From: Bacillota bacterium
GTDB lineage: Bacteria; Bacillota; Clostridia; Christensenellales; Aristaeellaceae
NCBI GenBank assembly: GCA_023459275.1
Contig: JAEWVC010000005.1
Location: 1 to 34,051 of the forward strand
Length of the DNA stretch: 34,051 bases
Direction of reading: 5' to 3'
The number at the start of each line of letters is the position of its first letter. The stretch's first letter is position 1. The translations under genes were made by a program, and so were the position numbers. Below are positions 22,340 to 30,435 of this stretch, one piece after another. Under the pieces are notes generated by a model. The model was not told where the DNA came from. It was given only the letters and a program-made list of their open reading frames with translations, and did not search any database.

Positions 22340-23221
22340 ATGCAGATCCTGCGAAACCAGCGCACGTCAAGGCGGTTTATTTATGCCCTGTTCGTGGCGC
22401 CGGCACTTATTCTGTATACCCTGGTGGTTATTCTGCCCTTCCTGCAGGGCATACCCTATTCCCTGACCAACTGGGACTTGGTAAACCCGGCCCAGACGAA
22501 GTTTGTGGGGCTGGCCAACTACAAAAACCTGCTGGATCCCAAACTGGGGGCCACCTTCCGCACCTCTATCGGGAACACCTTCGCTTTCGCGGCCTACTAT
22601 ATTTTGTTCAGCAACCTGCTGGGCCTTTTGATCGCGCTGCTGATTGAGAAGAACACAAGGATCAACAGCCTGTGCAGGACCTTTGTATTCATGCCCTACG
22701 TGATCAGCATGTTGACAGCGGCCTTCGTTTGGAAGTATATTTTCAATACCGTCTATTCCCCGCTGTTCCAGTTGCCCAGCCCCCTGGGGGTAAAGAGCCA
22801 GGCCATGTTCGGCATCGCCGTTATCGCCGTGTGGCGCACCAGCGGCTACTGCATGCTGATTTACATCGCCGCCCTCCAGGGCGTGCCGGCGGAGTATTAT
22901 GAGGCGGCCAACGTGGAGGGCGCGGGCTACTGGCAGAAGTTTTTCAAGATCACCGTGCCCATGATCGTTCCCGCCTTCTCGGTAAACGTGTCGCTGCTGC
23001 TGGCCTGGGGGCTGAAGGTGTTCGACGCCGTGATGGCCACCACCAACGGCGGCCCCGGAAGGAACACCACGCTCACCATGTCCATGTTCATCTACAACAA
23101 CATCTTCGGCAACAGCAAGGCGGGCTACGGCCAGGCGGCGGCAGTGCTGATGACCATCCTGCTGTTCATCCTCTCCTTTATCGTCTCCAAGCTCTTCCGC
23201 GCAAAGGGGGTGGAGGCATGA
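22340..23221 (+). CDS. sugar ABC transporter permease (MalF/UgpA type)
   Basis: A 293-residue inner-membrane permease. About six membrane segments (near 15-37, 80-105, 115-135, 160-180, 210-232 and 262-285). The cytoplasmic EAA loop EYYEAANVEGAGYWQKFFKI (about 188-207) contacts the ATPase. The DAVMATTNGGPGRNTTL segment (about 235-251) is characteristic of MalF-type partners. The ATG at 22340 was chosen by homology; its ribosome binding site is weak. Stop and next start overlap as ATGA (23218-23221). Confidence 0.93.
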   Translation: MQILRNQRTSRRFIYALFVAPALILYTLVVILPFLQGIPYSLTNWDLVNPAQTKFVGLANYKNLLDPKLGATFRTSIGNTFAFAAYYILFSNLLGLLIALLIEKNTRINSLCRTFVFMPYVISMLTAAFVWKYIFNTVYSPLFQLPSPLGVKSQAMFGIAVIAVWRTSGYCMLIYIAALQGVPAEYYEAANVEGAGYWQKFFKITVPMIVPAFSVNVSLLLAWGLKVFDAVMATTNGGPGRNTTLTMSMFIYNNIFGNSKAGYGQAAAVLMTILLFILSFIVSKLFRAKGVEA

Positions 23222-24078
23222 CCACGCTCTCCCTCCGCCCGGGTGCCCTGCGCAAAAAAACCGGAAAGGCGCTGCGGATTCTGCTGGTGCTGGCGGTAAC
23301 GCTGCTGTTCGTTTCCCCCTTGTACATCAGCCTGATTTATTCCCTGAAGGCGCCCTCCGAAATGGGCTCCGGCGCGCCCCTTTCGCTGCCCAAGAGCCTG
23401 TACCTGCAAAACTACAGGGACGTGATCGAGAAGAACAGCGATTTCCGCACGGGCTTTGTCAACAGCCTGATCACCACGGTATCCATCGTGTTCATCCTGA
23501 CGGTATTAACGCCCATGGCCTCCTACGTTCTGGCCCGCAGCAAAAGCCGTGGCTACGCCGCCGTCTATTACCTGTTTTTGATGGGCATTTTGATTCCCTT
23601 CCAGTGCATCATGTTCCCCACGTACCTGAACCTTCAGGCCATCGGGCTGATGAACACGCTGCCGGGCTTCATCCTGGTCAGGGCCGGATTTCAGGTGGGG
23701 ATCTGCATTCTGGTGATCACGGACTTTGTGAAAACCGTGCCCACGGACCTGGAAGAGGCGGCATACATTGACGGTGCCACCATCCCCCAGACTTTTTTCC
23801 GGATCATCTTCCCGCTGATCAAGCCCATCAACGTGACCATGATCGTGCTCAACACCCTGTTTGCCTGGAACGACTTCTATGTTTCCGTCACCATATTGCA
23901 GTCCACGTACAACCGCACGCTGCCTCTGGCCCAGTTTGTGTACAGGAGCGAGTCGGGGGTGGATGTAAACATGGCTTTTGCCTTCTTCACACTCTCCATG
24001 CTGCCGGTGGTGATCGTTTACCTGTTCGCCCAGAAGTACATTGTCAGCGGGATCATGTCCGGCGCAGTAAAGGGGTAA
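23218..24078 (+). CDS. sugar ABC transporter permease (MalG/UgpE type)
   Basis: A 286-residue partner permease. An N-terminal membrane segment (about 18-40) is followed by five more. The EAA loop is LEEAAYIDGATIPQTFFRII (about 180-199). FAWNDFYVSVTIL (about 218-230) is typical of the MalG group. It is translationally coupled to the upstream permease. The pair needs a shared MsmX/UgpC-like ATPase encoded elsewhere, common in Clostridia. Confidence 0.94.
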   Translation: MTTLSLRPGALRKKTGKALRILLVLAVTLLFVSPLYISLIYSLKAPSEMGSGAPLSLPKSLYLQNYRDVIEKNSDFRTGFVNSLITTVSIVFILTVLTPMASYVLARSKSRGYAAVYYLFLMGILIPFQCIMFPTYLNLQAIGLMNTLPGFILVRAGFQVGICILVITDFVKTVPTDLEEAAYIDGATIPQTFFRIIFPLIKPINVTMIVLNTLFAWNDFYVSVTILQSTYNRTLPLAQFVYRSESGVDVNMAFAFFTLSMLPVVIVYLFAQKYIVSGIMSGAVKG

Positions 24079-24087
24079 ACAGGAAGC

Positions 24088-24400
24088 AAACCGCTGATAA
24101 GCCCTGGGAGGCATCGGAGGGCCCGCTTTCCCATCCGGCTCAATCGCCGTCCTGCTCCGCTACCGCTCGCATGGCTCGTTTCGCCGGCCTCCTCCATCCC
24201 GCCCTTATCCGCCACAGGCGGAGGCGGGGTTACGGAGCCCTCCGATTAAAAATCGAAAATCAGCGACATGTGCGGTGATTTTCGCTGGAATTTCGCAGAA
24301 ATTCCTACCTTGCCCGAGCAACCGACCGCAAGACCGCAGGTCTTGCGGTGCAGCGAGGGAAAAGCTCGAAAAAGTGGCAGCGCCACTTTTTCGACACCCT
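24088..24400. repeat. multi-hairpin intergenic repeat, copy 2 (with inserted loop)
   Basis: Same module order as copy 1. The first stem is TCGGAGGGC (24114-24122)/GCCCTCCGA (24237-24245), with about 114 bases between the arms instead of 4. The other stems are GAAAATCA/TGATTTTC, GGAATTTC/GAAATTCC, ACCGCAAGACC/GGTCTTGCGGT and TCGAAAAAGTGGC/GCCACTTTTTCGA. Several base changes relative to copy 1 are paired so that stems are kept. It lies between the second permease and the response regulator and ends about 20 nt before the latter. Confidence 0.85.
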
Positions 24401-24420
24401 GAAAGGAAGGAGTGGTGCTT

Positions 24421-25167
24421 TTGTACAAGGTGGTGATCGCCGACGATAACCGGGCCACCGCCGACAGGCTGGCCGTGACCATCGACTGGCGGGCGCTTAA
24501 TTGCACCGTGGCGGGAGTCGCCTATGACGGTGTGGCGGGCCGCGGGCTGATCCTTGCAAAAAAGCCCGACATCGTCATCGCGGACATCCGCATGCCGGGG
24601 CTGGACGGCCTGCGCATGGTGGAGGTCACCAGGAGCGCCTCTCCCCACAGCCGCATCATCTTTATCAGCGCCTATGATGATTTCGCCTACGCCCAGAAGG
24701 CGGTGGGCCTCCACGCCTCCGATTACCTGCTCAAGCCCTTTGAGAACGGGGCCGTGGTGGCCGCGGTCAAGCGCGCCCTTGCGGAGCTTGGCGCAGCCGC
24801 TGCCGGGCAGCCGCAGGGGGCGGGCGGCGGGTCCCTGATGGCGGACAGCATTGTGGCCTACATCAGGACACACCTTAGCACCCAGCTTTCCCTGGAGGAG
24901 CTTTCCGGGCATTTCGGGCTGAGCCCCGCGTATGTGAGCTCCCTCATCCGGAAAAAGACGGGGCAGACGTATACGGATTGGCTCACGGAAGCCCGGATGG
25001 ACCTGGCGAAAAGGTTATTGCGCGATCCGGGCCACAGGATCGATGAGATCGCCTCCGCCGTGGGGTACAAAAATTATGTGAACTTTTACCGCGTGTTCGT
25101 GAAATATGAGGGCATCTCCCCTACAGATTACCGCAACCGGACAGGAGGAAAGGGGGACGTGCCGTGA
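24421..25167 (+). CDS. AraC-type response regulator (YesN-like)
   Basis: A 248-residue two-domain regulator. The receiver domain (1-120) has the acidic pair D8-D9, phospho-acceptor D55 in IADIRMPGLDG, S/T in FISAYDD and K105 in LLKPF. The C-terminal AraC DNA-binding domain (about 145-245) has two helix-turn-helix units: LSLEELSGHFGLSPAYVSSL and IDEIASAVGYKNYVNFYRVF. The TTG at 24421 gives MYKVVIADDN and lies 8 nt after AAGGAAGGAG; a GTG at 24412 overlaps that site. It overlaps the kinase gene by 4 nt (GTGA). Probably controls the adjacent sugar importer. Confidence 0.93.
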   Translation: MYKVVIADDNRATADRLAVTIDWRALNCTVAGVAYDGVAGRGLILAKKPDIVIADIRMPGLDGLRMVEVTRSASPHSRIIFISAYDDFAYAQKAVGLHASDYLLKPFENGAVVAAVKRALAELGAAAAGQPQGAGGGSLMADSIVAYIRTHLSTQLSLEELSGHFGLSPAYVSSLIRKKTGQTYTDWLTEARMDLAKRLLRDPGHRIDEIASAVGYKNYVNFYRVFVKYEGISPTDYRNRTGGKGDVP

Positions 25168-26894
25168 AGATCCGCACAAAGATGATGGCCTGGTTCATGG
25201 TCACCGTCTGCTCCGTGCTGACCCTTATTCTGGTCCTTACGAACACGGGCCTCCGGGACCATTTGCTCCTGCAGAAGGCGGAGGAATACGCCGCCTATAC
25301 GCGCCAGCTTCTGACCACGGTATCGCTTGTGACCAAGGACCTGGATACCGGGCTGACCACCCTATACAACACGGCCGGCCTGGCCCAGGCCTTAAGCGCC
25401 TCCCCCGGGCTTTCCAAAACGCTGGACGTGGAAACGCGCCTGCGCTATATGAGCTGCAATACCGGCAATTTCGACCAGATGACGGCGGCGGACCTTACGG
25501 ACAACCTCTACAAGGGTTCCTCCCTGGTCACCGAGCTGTCCGCCTTTTCCCCCGCCTTTGGCAGCACGCGGCTGGAGGAATTGAAGCAGACCTTCACCAG
25601 ATGGTTTTCGGATGAAAACGGTTCTGTGTATCTGAAGAAGGATGTCTATACCGTATCGCCGCTTGCGCATACGGGCATGCTCATCGCCCGGCTGAAAACC
25701 GAGCCTTTGAAGGCGCTCCTGGGCCTTAGCAAGGAACCGGAGGGGATGACGGCCATCCTGAGCGGCAGCGGCGAGGTGGTGCTTATGAGCGGCGCCATGA
25801 CCTCCGGCCTGCTCAGCGCCGCCGGGGAAACCGCTTCCTCGGGCAGGCTGCGCAACGGCGGCGTGGAGTACTGGCTCACCAGGGAAGTAAGCGCGGACAA
25901 AGCCTGGCAGGTGGTCCGCCTGGTCCCCGTCTCAAAAATGCTGGCGGTGTCCGGGGAACTGCAGCGCATCAGCCTGCTGGCAGGCGTTGCGGCGCTCCTG
26001 TTTTCGCTGGCGGCCATCTTCGCCATCACCAGCTCCCTCACCAAGGGCGTCAAGCGGCTGTCCAAAGCCATGGGCGAAGTCAGCGAAGGCCGCTTTGATG
26101 TACCGGTGCCCATCTATTCAAAGGATGAGATCGGCATGCTGGCGGACAGGTTCCGCTGGCTGCTGTCCAGGATGAAGCAGTATACCGCGGAGCTTGTGGA
26201 GAAGGCCACCCGCCAGCACCAGGCGGAATATGCCCTGCTGGAATTGAAATACCGCTCGCTGCAAAACCAGGTCAGCCCTCATTTTATCTGCAACATCCTC
26301 TCCACCGTTTCCTCCCTGGCCCTGATGGGCAAACAGGAGGATGTGTCCCGCCTGGCCCAGCGGGCCGGCCGGTATCTGCGCACCAACCTGCTGAACGCCG
26401 AGGAAAAACGTTGTCTGCTGGCACAGGAGCTGCGCACGGTGGAGGAGTACCTGGCTTTGTACCGAGAGGTCTACGGGGACGGCTTTCAATTTAAGGCGGA
26501 AGCCCGGGAGGAAACGCTGGAATGCGCCGTGCCCCACATGATCCTGCAGCCGCTGGTGGAGAACGCCCTGGTGCACGGCGGCAACATTTCCGGCCGCAAG
26601 CTGCGCAAAATCACCCTGCGGGCCGAGCTCAATGGGGAACGGCTGCTGATTGCCGTCAGCGACAACGGCTGCGGCATCGGGCCGGAAGTCATCGCGGAGG
26701 TTGACCGCGCCTCCCAGGAGGAGGTTTTCGACAAAAAGCATATCGGCTTCGGGCTGATGAGCATCGTCAAGCGGCTCAGGCTTTTATACGGCGGCAACCA
26801 GTCCATCCGGATCGAAAGCAAGCCCCGGGAGGGTACGGTGATCACCATCGACATCCCCTGCGACTTCCATTTGGAAAACGAGGCTGTGCTGTAA
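25164..26894 (+). CDS. sensor histidine kinase (YesM-like)
   Basis: A 576-residue membrane kinase. TM1 about 6-28, an extracellular sensor of about 240 residues, TM2 about 270-293, a HAMP-like linker, the His_kinase domain with H373 and an HATPase domain. The H-box is VSPHFICNIL rather than the usual INPHFLYNTL, but the histidine is kept. N-box is LVENALVHG, G1 DNGCGIG, G2 GFGLMSIVKRL. It starts with GTG overlapping the regulator stop. With the regulator it should sense a sugar or its binding-protein complex outside the cell. Confidence 0.93.
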   Translation: MKIRTKMMAWFMVTVCSVLTLILVLTNTGLRDHLLLQKAEEYAAYTRQLLTTVSLVTKDLDTGLTTLYNTAGLAQALSASPGLSKTLDVETRLRYMSCNTGNFDQMTAADLTDNLYKGSSLVTELSAFSPAFGSTRLEELKQTFTRWFSDENGSVYLKKDVYTVSPLAHTGMLIARLKTEPLKALLGLSKEPEGMTAILSGSGEVVLMSGAMTSGLLSAAGETASSGRLRNGGVEYWLTREVSADKAWQVVRLVPVSKMLAVSGELQRISLLAGVAALLFSLAAIFAITSSLTKGVKRLSKAMGEVSEGRFDVPVPIYSKDEIGMLADRFRWLLSRMKQYTAELVEKATRQHQAEYALLELKYRSLQNQVSPHFICNILSTVSSLALMGKQEDVSRLAQRAGRYLRTNLLNAEEKRCLLAQELRTVEEYLALYREVYGDGFQFKAEAREETLECAVPHMILQPLVENALVHGGNISGRKLRKITLRAELNGERLLIAVSDNGCGIGPEVIAEVDRASQEEVFDKKHIGFGLMSIVKRLRLLYGGNQSIRIESKPREGTVITIDIPCDFHLENEAVL

Positions 26895-26907
26895 CGGAGG
26901 CATCAAT

Positions 26908-27918
26908 ATGCAGTTTTTTGTGGGAACGTTGACCCGGCTTGGCGGGCCGGGGCTCGTTTCCTGCCGGCTTGAAGGGAACGTGCTCAAACAGGAAAGCACG
27001 GGCGCATCCCTGATTGACCCCAGCTATCTGATTTTTGACAAAGCCCAGCGGCGGCTGTACGCGGTTTCCGCCAACGCGGAAGAAGGCGGCATGATGGGCA
27101 GCGTCACCGCCTGGCGGCTTACGGAAAGCGGCCTTGTTTTCCTTGGCCGCCAGAGCACCGGCGGAAACGGGGCCTGCTATTTGACGCTCTGCCCTGGCGG
27201 ACAGTTTTTGTACGCGGCCAACTATGCCACCGGCTCCCTGGCGGCCTTCCCGGTCACGGAGGAGGGCATCGGACCCCGGCTGCAGCTGATTTCCCACCAC
27301 GGCCGCGGGCCGCACCCCACCCGGCAGGCCGGACCCCATGTGCACCAGGTCACCTTTCTGCCCTGGGCACGCATACTGTGTGCCGTAGACCTGGGCACGG
27401 ACGAACTGGTGCTTTATGCCCAGGACACGAAAACCGGGCTGCTCTCCCCCTATGATGCGTTTGGGTTCGCCCCCGGTCTGGGGCCGAGGCATGTGGCCTA
27501 CGGCCGGGACGGCACAGCCTATGTGGCCCATGAACTGGGCAACGCCGTCAGCGTGCTGAAATGGGTGTCGGGCAAATTTGCGCTCCTGCAAACGCTTTCC
27601 ACATTGCCGGAAGGATTCGCCGGGGAAAATACCGCAGCGGCCATCCGCCTTTCACCGGATGGCGCCACGCTGTACGTATCCAACCGGGGCCACGACAGCA
27701 TCGCCGGCTTCCGGGTGGAGGAGGACGGGCGTCTTGTGTCCCTTGGCTTCTTTCCTTCCGGCGGCAAAGGGCCCAGGGATTTCATCCTGCTTGCGGACGG
27801 GCGCATCCTGGCGGCCAACCAGCATACCGGCGTGGCGCTATTATCCTCCGCCCCGGATCGCCGGGTATTGTCCTCTCTGCCCATCCCCGGGGCCGTGTGC
27901 GTGTGTCTTGTCTGCTGA
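26908..27918 (+). CDS. lactonase, 7-bladed beta-propeller family (YbhE/Pgl-like)
   Basis: A 336-residue beta-propeller lactonase related to E. coli 6-phosphogluconolactonase (YbhE). Repeated blade segments are visible: GACYLTLCPGGQFLYAANYA (about 90-109), GPHVHQVTFLP (about 142-152), GLGPRHVAYGRDGTAYVAHE (about 190-209), AIRLSPDGATLYVSNRGHDS (about 246-265) and GPRDFILLADGRILAANQ (about 288-305). It has no signal peptide. GGAGG precedes the ATG and it starts 13 nt after the kinase stop. With the SDR it would open sugar lactones before the dehydratase step. Confidence 0.9.
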   Translation: MQFFVGTLTRLGGPGLVSCRLEGNVLKQESTGASLIDPSYLIFDKAQRRLYAVSANAEEGGMMGSVTAWRLTESGLVFLGRQSTGGNGACYLTLCPGGQFLYAANYATGSLAAFPVTEEGIGPRLQLISHHGRGPHPTRQAGPHVHQVTFLPWARILCAVDLGTDELVLYAQDTKTGLLSPYDAFGFAPGLGPRHVAYGRDGTAYVAHELGNAVSVLKWVSGKFALLQTLSTLPEGFAGENTAAAIRLSPDGATLYVSNRGHDSIAGFRVEEDGRLVSLGFFPSGGKGPRDFILLADGRILAANQHTGVALLSSAPDRRVLSSLPIPGAVCVCLVC

Positions 27919-27946
27919 AAACCTTCAGTGCTGTCAGCACAGCCAA

Positions 27947-27973
27947 AAGGCTTCCCATTTCAGGGGAAGCCTT
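27947..27973. terminator. hairpin after the lactonase gene
   Basis: AAGGCTTCCC (27947-27956) and GGGAAGCCTT (27964-27973) form a perfect 10-bp stem with a 7-nt loop 29 nt after the stop. No T-tract follows on the plus strand; on the minus strand the stem is followed by TTGG. It probably ends or stabilises the plus-strand transcript. Confidence 0.55.
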
Positions 27974-28002
27974 AAGCCATTGACAAAGTATGACTAATCT
28001 TC

Positions 28003-28140
28003 GGGGATGCATAGAAGGGGCGAAGCCTCTTCTATTTATAATCGTATCGGCTGGCTTTGCCAGCCGTACGGGGTTTGCGGAGCAAACATACCTTACGCGA
28101 TTTCCCGGCCGTAAAGCTGCAGGCTTTACAGGGAAATCGT
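28003..28140. repeat. multi-hairpin element, possible distant relative of 22063/24088
   Basis: GGGGATGCATAGAAGGGGC/GCCTCTTCTAT opens the element as GGGAGGCATCGGAGGGC opens the others, followed by GGCT/AGCC-type stems, GTTTGC/GCAAAC, CGATTTCCC/GGGAAATCG enclosing GTAAAGC/GGCTTTAC. The order of stems and the A-rich then GC-rich tail recall the two sugar-locus copies, but sequence identity is low. It occupies the gap between the lactonase and groEL. Confidence 0.45.
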
Positions 28141-28149
28141 GCAAAGCAC

Positions 28150-28179
28150 AAAAAAGCGGCGCAACCGCGCCGCTTTTTT
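28150..28179. terminator. groEL terminator (bidirectional)
   Basis: AAAAAAGCGGCGC (28150-28162) pairs perfectly with GCGCCGCTTTTTT (28167-28179) around a 4-nt loop. The T-tract is present on both strands. It lies 3 nt beyond the groEL stop. Confidence 0.92.
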
Positions 28180-28182
28180 GAA

Positions 28183-29811
28183 TCAGTACATTCCGCCCAT
28201 TCCGCCGCCGGGTGCCGCGGGTGCGGGTTCCGGTGCGGGGATATCGGTGACCAGGGATTCGGTGGTGAGCACCATGGCCGCTACGCTGGCCGCGTTTTGC
28301 AGCGCGGAACGGGCCACCTTGGTGGGGTCGATGATCCCCTGCTCCACCATGTCCACAAACTCGCCCTTGAGGGCGTCAAAGCCGTAACCGGCCTTGTTGG
28401 CGTTCTTCACGTTCTCCACGATGATGCTGCCCTCAATGCCCGCGTTGGCCGCGATCTGGCGCATGGGCTCTTCCAGGGCGCGCAGCACAATCTGCACGCC
28501 GGTCTTGGCGTCGCCGGCATACTTGCTCAAAAGAGCCTGCACCTTGCCAAGCACGTTCATCAGGGCTACGCCGCCGCCGGGAACAATGCCTTCCTCTACC
28601 GCGGCGCGGGTGGCGGCCAGGGCGTCCTCAATGCGCAGCTTGCGCTCCTTCATTTCCACTTCGGTCGCGGCGCCAACCTTGATCACGGCTACGCCCCCGG
28701 CCAGCTTGGCCAGGCGCTCCTGAAGCTTTTCCTTATCGTAATCGCTGGTGGTCTCGCCGATCTGCACCTTGATGCTGGCGACACGGGCATCGATCTCGGC
28801 TTTCTCCCCGGCGCCGTCCACGATGGTGGTGTTTTCCTTGTCCACCTTCACGGTGCCGGCACGGCCCAGCATATCCATGGTGGCTTCTTTGAGGTCCAGG
28901 CCCAGCTCCTCGGTGATCACCTGGCCACCGGTCAGGGTGGCGATGTCACGGAGCATTTCCTTGCGCCTGTCGCCAAAGCCGGGGGCCTTTACGGCAACGG
29001 TGGTCAGGATGCCGCGCAGCTTGTTGAGCACCAGCATGGCCAGGGCTTCGCCTTCCACGTCCTCGGCAATGATCAGCAGCTTTTTGCCGGTCTGGGAAAC
29101 CTGCTGCAGGATGGGCAGAATCTCCTGGCTGTTGGAAATTTTCTTGTCGGTGATCAGGATCAGCGGATCATCCAGCACCGCTTCCATCTTGTCGGTGTCG
29201 GTAACCATGTAGGCGGAGGCGTAGCCGCGGTCAAACTGCATGCCTTCCACGGTGGTCATTTCGGTCTTCATGGTCTTGCTTTCTTCCACGGTGATGACGC
29301 CGTCCTTGCCAACGGTGTCCATGGCCGTGCTGATCAGGCGGCCGATTTCCTCTTCCCCGGCGGAAATGGACGCGACCTGGGAAATGGCCTGCTTGCCGGT
29401 AATGGGCTGGCTGATCTCCTTGAGGCCTTCCACAGCGGCTTCCACGGCGGCCTCGATGCCCTTTTTGAGCACCATGGGGTTGGCGCCGGCGGCCAGGTTC
29501 TTGAGGCCCTCACGCACGATGGCCTGGGCCAGCAGGGTGGCGGTGGTGGTGCCGTCGCCGGCCACGTCGTTGGTCTTGGTGGCGACTTCCTTCACCAGCT
29601 GGGCGCCCATGTTCTCAAAGGGGTCTTCCAGCTCAATTTCCTTGGCGATGGTCACGCCGTCGTTGGTGATCAGCGGCGCGCCGAACTTCTTGTCCAGCAC
29701 CACGTTGCGGCCCTTGGGGCCCAGGGTGATCTTGACGGTGTCCGCCAGGGCGTTGAGGCCCTTTTCAAGGGCGCGGCGGGCATCCTCGCCATATTTCAAT
29801 TGCTTTGCCAT
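28183..29811 (-). CDS. groEL: chaperonin GroEL
   Basis: A 542-residue Hsp60 with the family hallmarks: equatorial TLGPKGRNVVLDK (about 30-42), GDGTTTATLLAQA (about 86-98, ATP site), apical domain segments RGYASAYMVTD and the AAVEEGIVPGGG motif (about 405-416), and a GGMGGMY-type C-terminal tail. It forms the double-ring folding chamber with GroES. It lies 33 nt downstream of groES and shares the CIRCE-controlled promoter. Confidence 0.99.
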   Translation of the reverse strand: MAKQLKYGEDARRALEKGLNALADTVKITLGPKGRNVVLDKKFGAPLITNDGVTIAKEIELEDPFENMGAQLVKEVATKTNDVAGDGTTTATLLAQAIVREGLKNLAAGANPMVLKKGIEAAVEAAVEGLKEISQPITGKQAISQVASISAGEEEIGRLISTAMDTVGKDGVITVEESKTMKTEMTTVEGMQFDRGYASAYMVTDTDKMEAVLDDPLILITDKKISNSQEILPILQQVSQTGKKLLIIAEDVEGEALAMLVLNKLRGILTTVAVKAPGFGDRRKEMLRDIATLTGGQVITEELGLDLKEATMDMLGRAGTVKVDKENTTIVDGAGEKAEIDARVASIKVQIGETTSDYDKEKLQERLAKLAGGVAVIKVGAATEVEMKERKLRIEDALAATRAAVEEGIVPGGGVALMNVLGKVQALLSKYAGDAKTGVQIVLRALEEPMRQIAANAGIEGSIIVENVKNANKAGYGFDALKGEFVDMVEQGIIDPTKVARSALQNAASVAAMVLTTESLVTDIPAPEPAPAAPGGGMGGMY

Positions 29812-29844
29812 AATTGTTTCCTCCTCTTATTCCTTGCGGCGGGA

Positions 29845-30129
29845 TTATTCCACCACGGCCAGAATGTCGCTCTGGCGTACGATAATGAGCTCTTTGTCGT
29901 CTACCTTGACTTCGGTGCCGGCATACTTGCTATAAATGACCTTCTGGCCCACGGATACCTGCATTGTAACTTCCTTGCCGTCCACCATTCCGCCGGGGCC
30001 CACTGCCAGCACTTCCGCCATCTGCGGTTTTTCCTTGGCCGTACCGGGCAGCAGAATGCCGCCTTTGATGGTTTCGCCCACCTCAATGTTCTTGATGACA
30101 ACCCTGTCACCCAAAGGTTTCACGTTCAT
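29845..30129 (-). CDS. groES: co-chaperonin GroES
   Basis: A 94-residue Hsp10, the lid of the GroEL chamber. It starts MNVKPLGDRVVIKNIE, and GETIKGGILLPGTAKEKPQM (about 18-37) is the mobile loop that binds GroEL; VIYSKYAGTEVKVDDKEL and the final DILAVVE are also standard. GAGGAGG-type site precedes the ATG. First gene of the heat-shock operon. Confidence 0.98.
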   Translation of the reverse strand: MNVKPLGDRVVIKNIEVGETIKGGILLPGTAKEKPQMAEVLAVGPGGMVDGKEVTMQVSVGQKVIYSKYAGTEVKVDDKELIIVRQSDILAVVE

Positions 30130-30165
30130 TGTGATCCTCCTCGCTGCTTCGATTCTTCCTTATTG

Positions 30166-30192
30166 TTAGCACTCGATTTAAGTGAGTGCTAA
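30166..30192 (-). promoter_or_regulatory. CIRCE element (HrcA operator)
   Basis: TTAGCACTC (30166-30174), nine bases, GAGTGCTAA (30184-30192): an exact match to the CIRCE consensus. HrcA binds CIRCE and represses groES-groEL until heat shock. It lies between the promoter and the groES start codon. Confidence 0.97.
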
Positions 30193-30205
30193 ACGACACG
30201 TGCTT

Positions 30206-30234
30206 AGTTTACGTCATTTCGGGAGGGATGGCAA
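30206..30234 (-). promoter_or_regulatory. groES-groEL promoter
   Basis: Minus strand TTGCCA (30234-30229), 17-bp spacer, TAAACT (30211-30206). Transcription would start close to the CIRCE element, the usual arrangement for HrcA repression. Confidence 0.6.
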
Positions 30235-30364
30235 GCAATCCCTATCACGGATTTCAGACGATTCTCCTTATTTTCCCGCATATTTTCCGATTCATGCTCC
30301 TATTATCATGTTTTCTCGTGATATCTCCCTCTACCTCCGTTTTTTGCCCAGAAGAGGAATTTCG

Positions 30365-30392
30365 TTGGAAACGTCCTTTTTTGTGGTACAAT
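30365..30392 (+). promoter_or_regulatory. mutY promoter
   Basis: -35 TTGGAA (30365-30370), 16-bp spacer, -10 TACAAT (30387-30392), with the mutY ATG 43 nt further on. The 30235-30364 stretch between the two divergent promoters is AT-rich with nothing else recognised. Confidence 0.6.
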
Positions 30393-30435
30393 GTCTAGGA
30401 TGCTTCTCCCGCAACGCTTTTTCGGAAAGGACCGA

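Noticed and set aside
21742..24912. Minus-strand frames over the multi-hairpin repeats sharing the peptide KVGISAKFQRKSP
   Set aside because: The shared peptide is simply the translation of the conserved repeat; the frames have no independent support as genes.
28057..30192. A 711-codon open frame antisense to groEL and groES
   Set aside because: It mirrors two certain chaperonin genes; the predicted protein is a low-complexity His/Gly/Leu-rich shadow caused by high GC, with no ribosome binding site.
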